Shown here piece after piece: positions 44,105 through 51,837 of a stretch of DNA of 64,000 bases. Each line of letters starts with the position of its first letter. Position 1 is the stretch's first letter. The notes under the pieces were generated by a model. The model saw only the letters and a list, made by a program, of their open reading frames with translations, ran no database searches and had not been told where the DNA came from. The stretch is from JABFSM01 sp963762545 (lineage in GTDB: Bacteria > Gemmatimonadota > Gemmatimonadetes > Gemmatimonadales > GWC2-71-9): positions 186,001 through 250,000 of the forward strand of contig CAVXLC010000002.1 of the NCBI GenBank assembly GCA_963762545.1. Direction: 5' to 3'. Both the position numbers and the translations under genes were made by a program.

Positions 44105-44691
44105 AGCTGGAGGTCAAGGCGGTCGTGCCCGATCCCGACCGGGTCCGCGAACGGCTCCACCAGGCCGGCGCCCGGCCCGGATTTGCCGGGATGATGACCG
44201 ACACGCGCTACGATCGGGACGGGGAGCTCGCCGGCCGCGGTGAGGTGCTCCGGCTTCGGAGCTACCGCGGCGAGAACGGCGAGACCGTCCTGATCGGCTG
44301 GAAGGGGCCGGCCAGCGTCACGCCCGGCGGCCTGAAGGAGCGTCCCGAGCTGGAGTATGGCATCGGACTTCGCCGCGCGCCGCCCGGCGCGCTGCTCGAG
44401 GCGCTGGGCTATGCGCCGGTCCAGCTGATCGACCGCTACGTCGAGTACTATCACCTGGAACGCGCCGACGCGCGGCTGGAGTGGTATCCGCGCATGGATA
44501 CGCTGATCGAAATCGAGGGCGACGCGGAAGGCATCGACGCCGGCATTCTGGCCTCGGGCCTCCCGCGCGCGGCGTTCAGTCCGGAGCCGCTGGTCGAGTT
44601 CGCCGCGCGGTTTGCCGCGCGGACCGGAACTCCCGCGGCGCTGCGGCTGGCCGAGCTGGGCCTCGAGCCTCCGCGCTGGCCCCGGCGATGA
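44098..44691 (+). CDS. CYTH-domain protein (class IV adenylate cyclase/triphosphatase-like), non-standard start
   Basis: About 197 residues. The family signature ExExK appears as LELEVKAVV at 44101-44127, upstream of the first ordinary start codon (GTG at 44125). No ATG, GTG or TTG lies in frame before it for at least 100 bases. ATC at 44098 has GGGAGG 7 bases upstream, so an ATC start is the simplest reading. Later motifs fit CYTH: VLRLRSYRGENG, GWKGPAS, ERPELEYG, LIDRYVEYY, TLIEIEGD. CYTH enzymes cleave or cyclise nucleotide or tri-phosphates. It overlaps the HAD gene end. Confidence 0.75.
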   Translation: MLELEVKAVVPDPDRVRERLHQAGARPGFAGMMTDTRYDRDGELAGRGEVLRLRSYRGENGETVLIGWKGPASVTPGGLKERPELEYGIGLRRAPPGALLEALGYAPVQLIDRYVEYYHLERADARLEWYPRMDTLIEIEGDAEGIDAGILASGLPRAAFSPEPLVEFAARFAARTGTPAALRLAELGLEPPRWPRR

Positions 44692-45392
44692 CCCACCCGC
44701 CCACGATGATCCGCTTTCCGGAGCTGGGGCCGTTCCTGGGCCATCTGGCCTCCCCCGACGCTCCGGCATCCCGCGATCCGGAGCTCGAGCCGGTGCGGCT
44801 CGCCATGCTCTCGACGCTGTTCGAACGGGCCGGCCAGGCGCGGGCGCTGCTCGCGAGTGGTGACCTCGCGGGAGCGCGGGCCGTGCTCGCGCGCGAAGCC
44901 TGGCTGGGAATCTGGGAGACTGCGGTCGCTGGAGCCGCGGCCGCGTTGCTCTCGGGCATCGAGCGGCGGCTGCGCGACGCCGCGGCCGTCTCGAGACTGC
45001 CCCGCGGCAAGGTGACGACGCTCCTGCCGGGAGCCGAGGACCGCCGGATCCTCCGGGCCCGCCTCGCGTCCGCGGGCATCGGCCTGGAACAGGCGACCCT
45101 CGAGCTGGCGCGGACCGCGCTCGAGTGGGACGAGGCGATCCGCCGCAGCGCCGGCGAGCTCACCGGCGCGTGGGATCGGATGCTGGCGCTGGCGCGCCAG
45201 GAGCGGGAGTTCTGGGATCGCCGCATTGCCGACGTGCGGGCGTGGCGGCGCCCCTGGCGGCCGCTGATCCTGAGCGCCACCGCACTCCTGCTGCTGGCGG
45301 TCTGGCTGGGCCTGGTGCTCGGCGGATACCTGCCGGTCCCGTCGTTTCTTCGCCCGCTGACCGACTGGTACTGGAGCCTGCCTTGGCCGTGA
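44688..45392 (+). CDS. Hypothetical protein with C-terminal membrane anchor
   Basis: 234 residues, coupled to the CYTH gene by an ATGA overlap. The body is helical and Arg/Ala-rich (about residues 30-185), probably coiled, with a single hydrophobic segment near the end (LILSATALLLLAVWLGLVLGG) and a short aromatic tail (TDWYWSLPWP). The protein would be membrane-tethered with most of its mass on one side. No family is recognised. The next gene, acpS, overlaps its stop. Confidence 0.72.
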   Translation: MTHPPTMIRFPELGPFLGHLASPDAPASRDPELEPVRLAMLSTLFERAGQARALLASGDLAGARAVLAREAWLGIWETAVAGAAAALLSGIERRLRDAAAVSRLPRGKVTTLLPGAEDRRILRARLASAGIGLEQATLELARTALEWDEAIRRSAGELTGAWDRMLALARQEREFWDRRIADVRAWRRPWRPLILSATALLLLAVWLGLVLGGYLPVPSFLRPLTDWYWSLPWP

Positions 45393-45769
45393 TCGGGCTC
45401 GGCGTCGATCTGGTGGACGTCGAAGAGGCGGAACGATTGCTGGAACGGTGGGGGGACCGACTGCTCCGGCGGCTGCTCACCGACGCCGAACGGGAGTATG
45501 TGCTCAGGTTCGAGCGCCCGGCGCAGCACCTGGCGGTTCGGCTGGCCGCCAAGGAGGCGGTCTACAAGGCGCTCCAGGCCTTGCCCGGGGCGCACGAGGT
45601 TCGCTGGCGCCACATCGAGGTGGTGAGGCGGCACGACGGACGCCCTTCGATCCAGCTACATGATGAGGCAGCACGACTTAGCCAGGCAGCCGGAATGGTC
45701 CGCATTTCGCTTTCCCTCTCCCATACCAGGCGCACGGCCGGAGCGGTTGCCCTCATCGAGCGGGAATGA
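45389..45769 (+). CDS. acpS: Holo-[acyl-carrier-protein] synthase
   Basis: 126 residues from a GTG at 45389 (GTGA overlap). N-terminal IGLGVDLVDVEEAERLL holds the metal-binding Asp, and RLAAKEAVYKAL is the WxxKEA-type signature with the Glu. It transfers the phosphopantetheine group from CoA to acyl carrier protein. SLSHTRRTAGAVAL closes the domain. The length is that of stand-alone AcpS. Confidence 0.93.
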   Translation: MIGLGVDLVDVEEAERLLERWGDRLLRRLLTDAEREYVLRFERPAQHLAVRLAAKEAVYKALQALPGAHEVRWRHIEVVRRHDGRPSIQLHDEAARLSQAAGMVRISLSLSHTRRTAGAVALIERE

Positions 45770-45781
45770 GGCCGGCCGTCT

Positions 45782-45809
45782 TTGAATTCCGATTGGGCCA
45801 CTCTACTTT
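45782..45809 (+). promoter_or_regulatory. Promoter TTGAAT-16-TACTTT before the iron permease
   Basis: TTGAAT (45782-45787) and TACTTT (45804-45809) have a 16-base spacer; the -10 ends 8 bases before the ATG at 45818, which supports that start over an upstream frame extension. Confidence 0.55.
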
Positions 45810-45817
45810 TCCGGCCG

Positions 45818-47929
45818 ATGCTCAATAATTATTTGAGAAGCATTCTCATTCTCGTGGCGCCCATCGGTTTCTTCTGCGTCGGGGCCTCCGCGCCTGCCGC
45901 CGCACAGGATCCCGGCTCGGCGGCCCGTCGGGTGGCGGCCACCGCCCAGCTCGCAGCCGAGGAGTATCGGCTGGGGGTGAGCGGGGGACGCGTGGTGGCG
46001 CCGGAAGAGGTCAGCGAGGCCCGGTTGTTCCTCGCCGAGGCGCGCCGCAATCTCACCGCGCTCCCGGCGGTCACGGTGGCATCGGTGTCGGCGTCGCTCG
46101 ACACGCTCGACGCGATGGTGGCGCGCACGGCCCATCCTGATTCGATCGCCGACCGGGTGGCCGTGATGGTCGCGGCGCTGGGCCGCGACCTCAACATCGC
46201 CTTCGACGAGGTCCCCGCCGAGACGCCCTCGCTGGCGCGCGGCCGCGAGGTCTACCAGACCAACTGCGCGGCGTGTCATGGCCCGAGCGGCCGGGGTGAC
46301 GGATCCCAGGCGGTGGCGATCACTCCCCGACCCGCCAACCTCGCCGATTCCGCGGCGTTGTCGGGCAGCTCCCCCCTCGATTTCTACCGCCGGATCACCG
46401 TGGGCGTGGCCGGCACCGCGATGACGCCGTACGAGCACATCCTCTCGAATGAGGACCGCTGGGCGGTGGCGCTCTACACGTCGCTGCTCCGGCTGCCGGC
46501 GCCTTCCGGGGCGGCACCGGCCGGGCTCCGGGCCTTCTCCGCCTCCGCGCGGCTCAGTGACGCCGAGGTGCTGGCGGCCCTCGGCCCGGGCGCGTCCCGG
46601 GCCGCCGTGGCCTCGGTGCGGATGGCGGAAGGAGACGCGCTCGCGGGAAGGCTGTCCGACCGGGTCTTCGCGACCGTGCGCGCGCAGCTCGACAGCGCGT
46701 ACAACCTGGCTGTGGCGGGCCGCAAGAGCGAGGCGCGCGCCATCGCCATGGACGCCTACGTCACCTTCGAACAGGTCGAGCGGACCCTCCGGGTGAAGAA
46801 TCCGTCGCTCACGGCGCGGATCGAGGAGGCGTTCTCGGTGCTGCGGACCCGCGCCGGGTCGGACGCCACGGTGGCCGAGCTCGCCCGGATCCGCCAGAAC
46901 CTGTCCCGGGAGCTCGAGACCGCCGAGCGCACCGTGGTGGACCGGCTCTCCCCGACCAACCTGCTGGTGCAGTCCGTCATCATCCTCATGCGTGAGGGCC
47001 TCGAGGCGATTCTGGTGATCGGGGCCCTGATGGCCTTCCTGGTCAAGACCGGGAATGCCCACCGTCGCCGCGACATCCACCTCGGCGTCGGGGCCGCCGT
47101 GGTGATGAGCCTGGTGGTGGCCGTGGCGCTCGAGACCGTGTTCCGGCTGACCAGCGCGCACCAGGAAGGTCTCGAGGGTGGCGTGCTGATCCTCGCCACC
47201 GGCACGCTGTTTTACGTGAGCTACTGGCTCCTGTCCAAGATGGAAGCCGACCAGTGGAACCGGTTCGTGAAGGGCAAGGTGCAAAACGCCCTGACCCGCG
47301 GCTCGGCGCTCGCGCTGGCCTCGGTGGCCTTTCTGGCGGTCTTCCGGGAGGGGTTCGAGACCGTGCTGTTCTACAAGGCGCTGGTCGTCTCGGGAGGCGC
47401 CGGCGCCTGGGCGCCGGTATTCGCCGGCATCGCGGCCGCCAGTGTCGCGCTGTCCGCGGTGTACCTGGCCATGACCCGGTTTGGCGTCCGGCTTCCCCTC
47501 AAGCCGCTGTTCGGGGTCACCGGGGCGCTGCTGTACTACATGGCCTTCGTCTTCGCGGGGAAGGGCATCGGCGAGCTGCAGGAGGCGGGACTGGTGTCGC
47601 TCACGCCGGCCGGATGGGCTCCGCGGATCCCGGCCATGGGGATCTATCCGACGCTGGAATCACTGGGGCTCCAGGCGGTCCTGGTGCTGCTGGCGATCGG
47701 GGCGCTGTTCTGGACCTTCATCATCGAGCCCCGCCGGCTTCGGCCCACGCCGGTGCTGGTTCCGGAGCTCACCACGGACCGACCCCGTCCGACCGAGGTC
47801 CCGGCCCGGGATGTCACCCTGTTGCGCTCGATCGACCGGATCGAAACCGATTTGAACGAGGTGCGCTCGGAGCTGGAGCGGATGCGGGACCAGGTCAAGC
47901 CCGAAGGGGAAGTGAAGCGAAAGCCGTAG
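45818..47929 (+). CDS. Cytochrome c-FTR1 iron permease fusion
   Basis: 703 residues from the ATG at 45818. The signal peptide ends near PAAAQ. Residues about 130-230 contain a c-type cytochrome domain with one haem site (NCAACHGPSGRGDGSQ) and a possible distal Met (GTAMTPYEH). From about residue 375 the FTR1 permease begins, with about seven membrane helices and both REGLE and REGFE motifs (about residues 394 and 513) that carry iron. A C-terminal coiled coil (IETDLNEVRSELERMRDQ) ends it. The cytochrome may oxidise Fe(II) or relay its electron during uptake. Confidence 0.9.
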   Translation: MLNNYLRSILILVAPIGFFCVGASAPAAAQDPGSAARRVAATAQLAAEEYRLGVSGGRVVAPEEVSEARLFLAEARRNLTALPAVTVASVSASLDTLDAMVARTAHPDSIADRVAVMVAALGRDLNIAFDEVPAETPSLARGREVYQTNCAACHGPSGRGDGSQAVAITPRPANLADSAALSGSSPLDFYRRITVGVAGTAMTPYEHILSNEDRWAVALYTSLLRLPAPSGAAPAGLRAFSASARLSDAEVLAALGPGASRAAVASVRMAEGDALAGRLSDRVFATVRAQLDSAYNLAVAGRKSEARAIAMDAYVTFEQVERTLRVKNPSLTARIEEAFSVLRTRAGSDATVAELARIRQNLSRELETAERTVVDRLSPTNLLVQSVIILMREGLEAILVIGALMAFLVKTGNAHRRRDIHLGVGAAVVMSLVVAVALETVFRLTSAHQEGLEGGVLILATGTLFYVSYWLLSKMEADQWNRFVKGKVQNALTRGSALALASVAFLAVFREGFETVLFYKALVVSGGAGAWAPVFAGIAAASVALSAVYLAMTRFGVRLPLKPLFGVTGALLYYMAFVFAGKGIGELQEAGLVSLTPAGWAPRIPAMGIYPTLESLGLQAVLVLLAIGALFWTFIIEPRRLRPTPVLVPELTTDRPRPTEVPARDVTLLRSIDRIETDLNEVRSELERMRDQVKPEGEVKRKP

Positions 47930-47938
47930 CGCGATCCG

Positions 47939-48778
47939 TCAGGGTTTCTTGCCCGACGTGAGGTAGGCTCCCGGCTCCATCGCCGCGCCCGCCTTCCACT
48001 TCGTGTAGAGCACCGCCCCCGCCACCATCAGACCGATCGCCACCACCTGCGCCGCGGTGAGCCCGCCGCGGATGTGGTCTTCCTTGGCGCGCACGAACTC
48101 GATCAGGAATCGCTCGGCGCCGGCCAGCATGAGGTAGATGCTGAACAGCCAGCCGGTCGCGTGCCGGTGGTTCCGGAACCGCCACAGCACCATGAACACG
48201 CCGATCATCAGCGCCGCTTCGTAGAGCTGGGTGGGATGCACCGCGAGCACCGCGTCGGCCGGCGTGCCCGGCGCCACCGTCACGCCGAAGTTCCGCGCCA
48301 GCGCATCCGCGGTGGTGGGCGGCAGCCCCTGGGGAAACTTGACGCCCCACGGCAGCGTGGTGGGGCGGCCGTAGTCGTCGCCCACCAGGAAGCAGCCGAT
48401 CCGGCCCAGCGCGTAGGCGGCGGGCAGCGCGGGGGCGGCCAGGTCCAGGGTATAGCGGATCGGCACCTTGAGCCGCCAGCTGTTCAGCAGCACCGAGATC
48501 ACCCCGCCGATGAAGCCGCCATACCAGACCAGGCCGCCGCGGCTGAACAAGGAGCCGATGTCCTGGGTTTCCACGACGAACCAGAGCTTGGCCCCCAGGA
48601 TGCCGCCGATCACGGCGGCGACGGTGATGTCCGCGGCGTAATCGTGGTTCCATCCGCGCCGGCGCAGCTCGCGGTCCATCAGCCAGCCGCCCATCAGGAA
48701 GCCGACCATCATCATCACCCCGTATCCGGTGATGTTGAGCGGGCCGATATGGAGATTCAGCGGATAGACCGTGGTCAT
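47939..48778 (-). CDS. lgt: Prolipoprotein diacylglyceryl transferase
   Basis: 279 residues from the ATG at 48778, overlapping the tsaD stop. About seven membrane helices. The Lgt signature is ALGRIGCFLVGDDYGRPT (the usual GRxGNFxNxE block in altered form), with HPTQLYEAALM further on. It attaches diacylglycerol to the lipobox cysteine of prelipoproteins at the cytoplasmic membrane; many lipoproteins in this window would be substrates. It is the last gene of the long minus-strand run and converges on the iron permease gene. Confidence 0.93.
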   Translation of the reverse strand: MTTVYPLNLHIGPLNITGYGVMMMVGFLMGGWLMDRELRRRGWNHDYAADITVAAVIGGILGAKLWFVVETQDIGSLFSRGGLVWYGGFIGGVISVLLNSWRLKVPIRYTLDLAAPALPAAYALGRIGCFLVGDDYGRPTTLPWGVKFPQGLPPTTADALARNFGVTVAPGTPADAVLAVHPTQLYEAALMIGVFMVLWRFRNHRHATGWLFSIYLMLAGAERFLIEFVRAKEDHIRGGLTAAQVVAIGLMVAGAVLYTKWKAGAAMEPGAYLTSGKKP

Positions 48779-49809
48779 AGGGGGAAAGTAACCGGTTGAG
48801 TGCCCGGGATCGGGCCGCGATCGAAGGGCTCCAGGTCCAGCCCGGCGCGCTCGCCGCGGGAGAGGTGCCAGGCCCCCGCGGCCGCGATCATGGCGGCATT
48901 GTCGGTGTTGAGGCGGGCGGAGGCGACCACGACGCGCCCGCGCCCAGCCACCCGCTCCGCGAGCGCCGCGTGAAGGGTCCGGTTGCAGGCGACGCCGCCG
49001 ACGATCACCGCGGTATCCCGCCCGGTCTCGTCCATGGCTCGCAGGGTCTTGGTGACCAGCACCTCCACGGCCGCGTCCTGGAAGTCGCGCGCCAGGTCGG
49101 CCCGGTCGGCCGCGAGGTCGGCCGACGCCCGCACCGCGCGGAGCACCGCGGTCTTGAGGCCGCTGAACGAAAAATCCAGGCCCTGGCGCATCATGGGCCT
49201 GGGAAAGTCGAAGCGGCCGGCGCGGCCCTCCCGGGCCAGCCGTTCGACCGCGGCCCCGGCCGGGTAGTCGAGGCCGAGCAGCGTGCCCACCTTGTCGAAG
49301 GCCTCGCCGGCGGCATCGTCCTGGGTCTGCCCCAGGACGCGATAGTCTCCCCACGCCGCCACGTCGAGCAGCATGGTGTGACCGCCGCTCACCAGGAGCG
49401 CGATGAACGGGGGGGCCAGGTCGGGGTGCTCGAGGACCGGCGCGAACAGGTGGCCCTCGTGGTGGTGGACCCCGATCAGCGGCTTGGCGAGACCCATCGC
49501 CAGTCCCTTGGCGTACATGAGCCCGACCAGCAGCGCCCCGACCAGGCCGGGCCCCGCGGTGACCGCGATGCCGGTGAGCTGGTCCGGACCGATGCCCGCC
49601 TCGGCGAGCGCGCGATCCACCACGGGGCCGATGGTGCGAAGGTGCTCGCGGCTGGCCAGCTCCGGCACGACGCCGCCGAACACCCGGTGGATGTCCTGGG
49701 ACAGGATGACGAGGCTCTCGAGAACCGGACGGCCGTCCCCGGTTCGGAGGACGGCCGCGGAGGTTTCGTCGCAGCTCGTCTCGATGCCCAGGGTTCGGCT
49801 ACTCGCCAC
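48775..49809 (-). CDS. tsaD: tRNA N6-adenosine threonylcarbamoyltransferase
   Basis: 344 residues from a GTG at 49809. The N-terminus TLGIETSCDETSAAV, the metal site HHHEGHLFAP, and LLVSGGHTML and LGQTQDDAAGEAFDK are all hallmark TsaD/Gcp motifs. The enzyme makes the t6A37 modification of ANN-decoding tRNAs with TsaB and TsaE, which are not in the window. The start lies inside the end of the TlpA-like gene. Confidence 0.96.
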   Translation of the reverse strand: MASSRTLGIETSCDETSAAVLRTGDGRPVLESLVILSQDIHRVFGGVVPELASREHLRTIGPVVDRALAEAGIGPDQLTGIAVTAGPGLVGALLVGLMYAKGLAMGLAKPLIGVHHHEGHLFAPVLEHPDLAPPFIALLVSGGHTMLLDVAAWGDYRVLGQTQDDAAGEAFDKVGTLLGLDYPAGAAVERLAREGRAGRFDFPRPMMRQGLDFSFSGLKTAVLRAVRASADLAADRADLARDFQDAAVEVLVTKTLRAMDETGRDTAVIVGGVACNRTLHAALAERVAGRGRVVVASARLNTDNAAMIAAAGAWHLSRGERAGLDLEPFDRGPIPGTQPVTFPL

Positions 49810-50332
49810 CGAGCAGGTCGGCCACGATGCGCTGGTTCGACGGGGAGCCCCAGGGATGCGAGCCGATGACCTTCTTGACGATGATGCCCTTCCGGTCGAG
49901 CAGGAAGCTCTCCGGTACCCCGGTGGTCTGGAACACCTTCTGGATGTCGCCGGACTTGTCCTGGAGGACGTCGAAGGTGAGCCCGTAGTCCTTGACGAAC
50001 TGCTGCACGTCGGCGGTGTTCCCTTCGTCGACGCTGATGGCGATGATCCGGAGTCCCTTGGGGCCGAGCTCCTGGTAGAGCTTTTCCATGGCCGGCATCT
50101 CGTCGCGGCAGGGGATGCAGTAGGTGGCCCAGATGTTGACCAGGGTCACCCGGCCGTCACTGGCCTTGTGCAGGGATATCGAGTCGCCCCGCTGAATGTC
50201 GACCGCGGTGAAGTTGGGCGCGCGCTTGCCGACCTCCACGCCCTCGAGCTGGGGCCCGAACTTGACCAGCGCCACGGCGCCCAGCCCGAGCCCCACCACC
50301 ACGGCAGCCACCATGGTCCATTGCTTCGACAT
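49799..50332 (-). CDS. TlpA/ResA-family thiol-disulfide protein
   Basis: 177 residues. One N-terminal membrane anchor (about residues 7-23) is followed by a thioredoxin fold on the periplasmic side. The redox pair is in VNIWATYCIPCRDEMPAM, a C-I-P-C site in place of the usual CEPC, and the cis-Pro loop is TGVPESFLLDR. It reduces disulfides for cytochrome c maturation or similar tasks. GAGAGGA precedes the ATG; it ends inside tsaD. Confidence 0.92.
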   Translation of the reverse strand: MSKQWTMVAAVVVGLGLGAVALVKFGPQLEGVEVGKRAPNFTAVDIQRGDSISLHKASDGRVTLVNIWATYCIPCRDEMPAMEKLYQELGPKGLRIIAISVDEGNTADVQQFVKDYGLTFDVLQDKSGDIQKVFQTTGVPESFLLDRKGIIVKKVIGSHPWGSPSNQRIVADLLGGE

Positions 50333-50342
50333 AGTTCCTCTC

Positions 50343-51008
50343 TCAGACCGCTGTTGCGCAGGCCAGCTTGAGCCGCTTCACCGCGGCGCCCGGGTCCGAT
50401 TCCCCGAAGACCGCGGTGCCCGCCACGAAGGTGTCGGCGCCCGCCTGCCAGGCGCGCCGGATCGTCGCGGTCGTAATGCCGCCGTCCACTTCGAGCGCCG
50501 CCATGCTGCCCCGGGCGTCGAGCAGCGCCCGGACCCGGCGGATCTTCCCGGTGGACGCTTCAATGTAACGCTGGCCGCCGAAGCCCGGGTTCACCGACAT
50601 CACCAGCACCAGGTCGAGGTCGTCCACGACCTCCTCGAGGAGGCCCACCGGAGTCGCCGGGTTGAGCGCCAATCCCGCCTTCATCCCGCTTTCCCGTACT
50701 CTCGCCAGCTGGCGCTGCACGTGGATGGTGGCTTCCGGATGAAAGGTAAAACCCGCGGCGCCCGCGTCGGCAAAATCGTCCACGTAATGCTCCGGCTCGG
50801 TGACCATCAGGTGCACGTCCAGCGGGAGGTTGCTCAGCTTCTTGAGCGCCCGGATGAGCGGCGCGCCGAACGTCAGATTGGGCACGAACCGGCCGTCCAT
50901 CACGTCCACGTGAATCCAGTCGGCGCCGCCGGCCTCGATCTCGGCCAGTTGATCTTTGAGCCGGCCGAGATCGGCGGAGAGAACGGACGGGGCAATGCGA
51001 GCGGTCAC
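50343..51008 (-). CDS. rpe: Ribulose-phosphate 3-epimerase
   Basis: 221 residues from a GTG at 51008 (VTARIAPSVLSADLGRL), with GGGAGCG upstream. A TIM barrel with metal ligands in WIHVDVMDGRFVPNLTFG and HLMVTEPEHY, and Asp in LEVDGGI. It interconverts ribulose 5-phosphate and xylulose 5-phosphate in the pentose phosphate pathway. Confidence 0.96.
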   Translation of the reverse strand: MTARIAPSVLSADLGRLKDQLAEIEAGGADWIHVDVMDGRFVPNLTFGAPLIRALKKLSNLPLDVHLMVTEPEHYVDDFADAGAAGFTFHPEATIHVQRQLARVRESGMKAGLALNPATPVGLLEEVVDDLDLVLVMSVNPGFGGQRYIEASTGKIRRVRALLDARGSMAALEVDGGITTATIRRAWQAGADTFVAGTAVFGESDPGAAVKRLKLACATAV

Positions 51009-51027
51009 GGGCGCTCCCGGTTCGGGC

Positions 51028-51837
51028 TCAATTGCTGATGACCAGATTGACGCGGCTCTCATGGGGAGTGAACACCCCGGCGGAGGGCCGCTGTTCCAGC
51101 ACGATGCCCGGGCTGTTGCGTCCGCGCTTCTGGGTGGTCACCGTGCCGATCCGGAGTCCGGCGGCCTCCAGCCGCTGGCGGGCCTCTTCCTGGCGGAGGC
51201 CCGTCACATCGGGCACCCGAATATCCGCCGGACCCTTGCTGACCAACAGATCCACCGCGGAGGCCGGCTGACGGGTCGAGCCGATGCCGGGGCGGGTGCC
51301 GACGATCAGCCCCGGGTCGGCCGAGCTCGGAATCGAATCGATGTCCCCCAGCCGGAGCCCCGCCGCCTCGATCACCTGGCGGGCCTGATCCACGTCGAAG
51401 GAGAGCACGTCGGGGACCGTGACCGGCCCGGGGCCGGTGCTCAGCGTGAGGTGCACCACCGTGCCGCCCGGAAGCGCGGTCTCGGGCGGCGGATCCTGCC
51501 AGACCACGTATCCGGCGGGAATGACCGGGTCGGCGTCCTCCCCTTCCACCTTGGCTCGAAATCCCTGCTGGCTCAGTTCCTTTTCCGCTTCCGCCCGCGG
51601 CAGGCCGAGCACCCGGGCCAGCTGGCGTTCCCGGGTGATCAGCGGAGCCGGGTACGCGACCCAGGTGACCAGGTACCCGGCCAGCGCCGCGAACCCGAGA
51701 ATGAGGCCGATCCGCAACCGGTCTCGCCCGCGGACCGTGGTGGGCCACAGCTTCTTGAACCGGGTCCAGAAGTGGACCCATACCGGGGGAGAGGTCACCT
51801 CAGGCGAGCCGCCGGAGCCGGGCGGCGTAGGCGCCAT
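51028..51837 (-). CDS. Stand-alone PASTA-domain membrane protein
   Basis: 269 residues from the ATG at 51837, overlapping rsmB; a GTG at 51798 just after the rsmB stop is an alternative start. One membrane helix (about residues 44-62) is followed by three PASTA domains (ARVLGLPRAEAEKELSQQG; VPDVLSFDVDQARQVIEAAGL; VPDVTGLRQEEARQRLEAAGL). PASTA repeats bind peptidoglycan in Ser/Thr kinases and PBPs, but no kinase or transpeptidase domain is present here. Confidence 0.88.
   Translation of the reverse strand: MAPTPPGSGGSPEVTSPPVWVHFWTRFKKLWPTTVRGRDRLRIGLILGFAALAGYLVTWVAYPAPLITRERQLARVLGLPRAEAEKELSQQGFRAKVEGEDADPVIPAGYVVWQDPPPETALPGGTVVHLTLSTGPGPVTVPDVLSFDVDQARQVIEAAGLRLGDIDSIPSSADPGLIVGTRPGIGSTRQPASAVDLLVSKGPADIRVPDVTGLRQEEARQRLEAAGLRIGTVTTQKRGRNSPGIVLEQRPSAGVFTPHESRVNLVISN

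Noticed and set aside
48785..48790. TACTTT six bases before the lgt ATG, matching the leaderless pattern
   Set aside because: It lies inside the end of tsaD in a tightly overlapped operon, so it is as likely to be coding coincidence; I did not count it.
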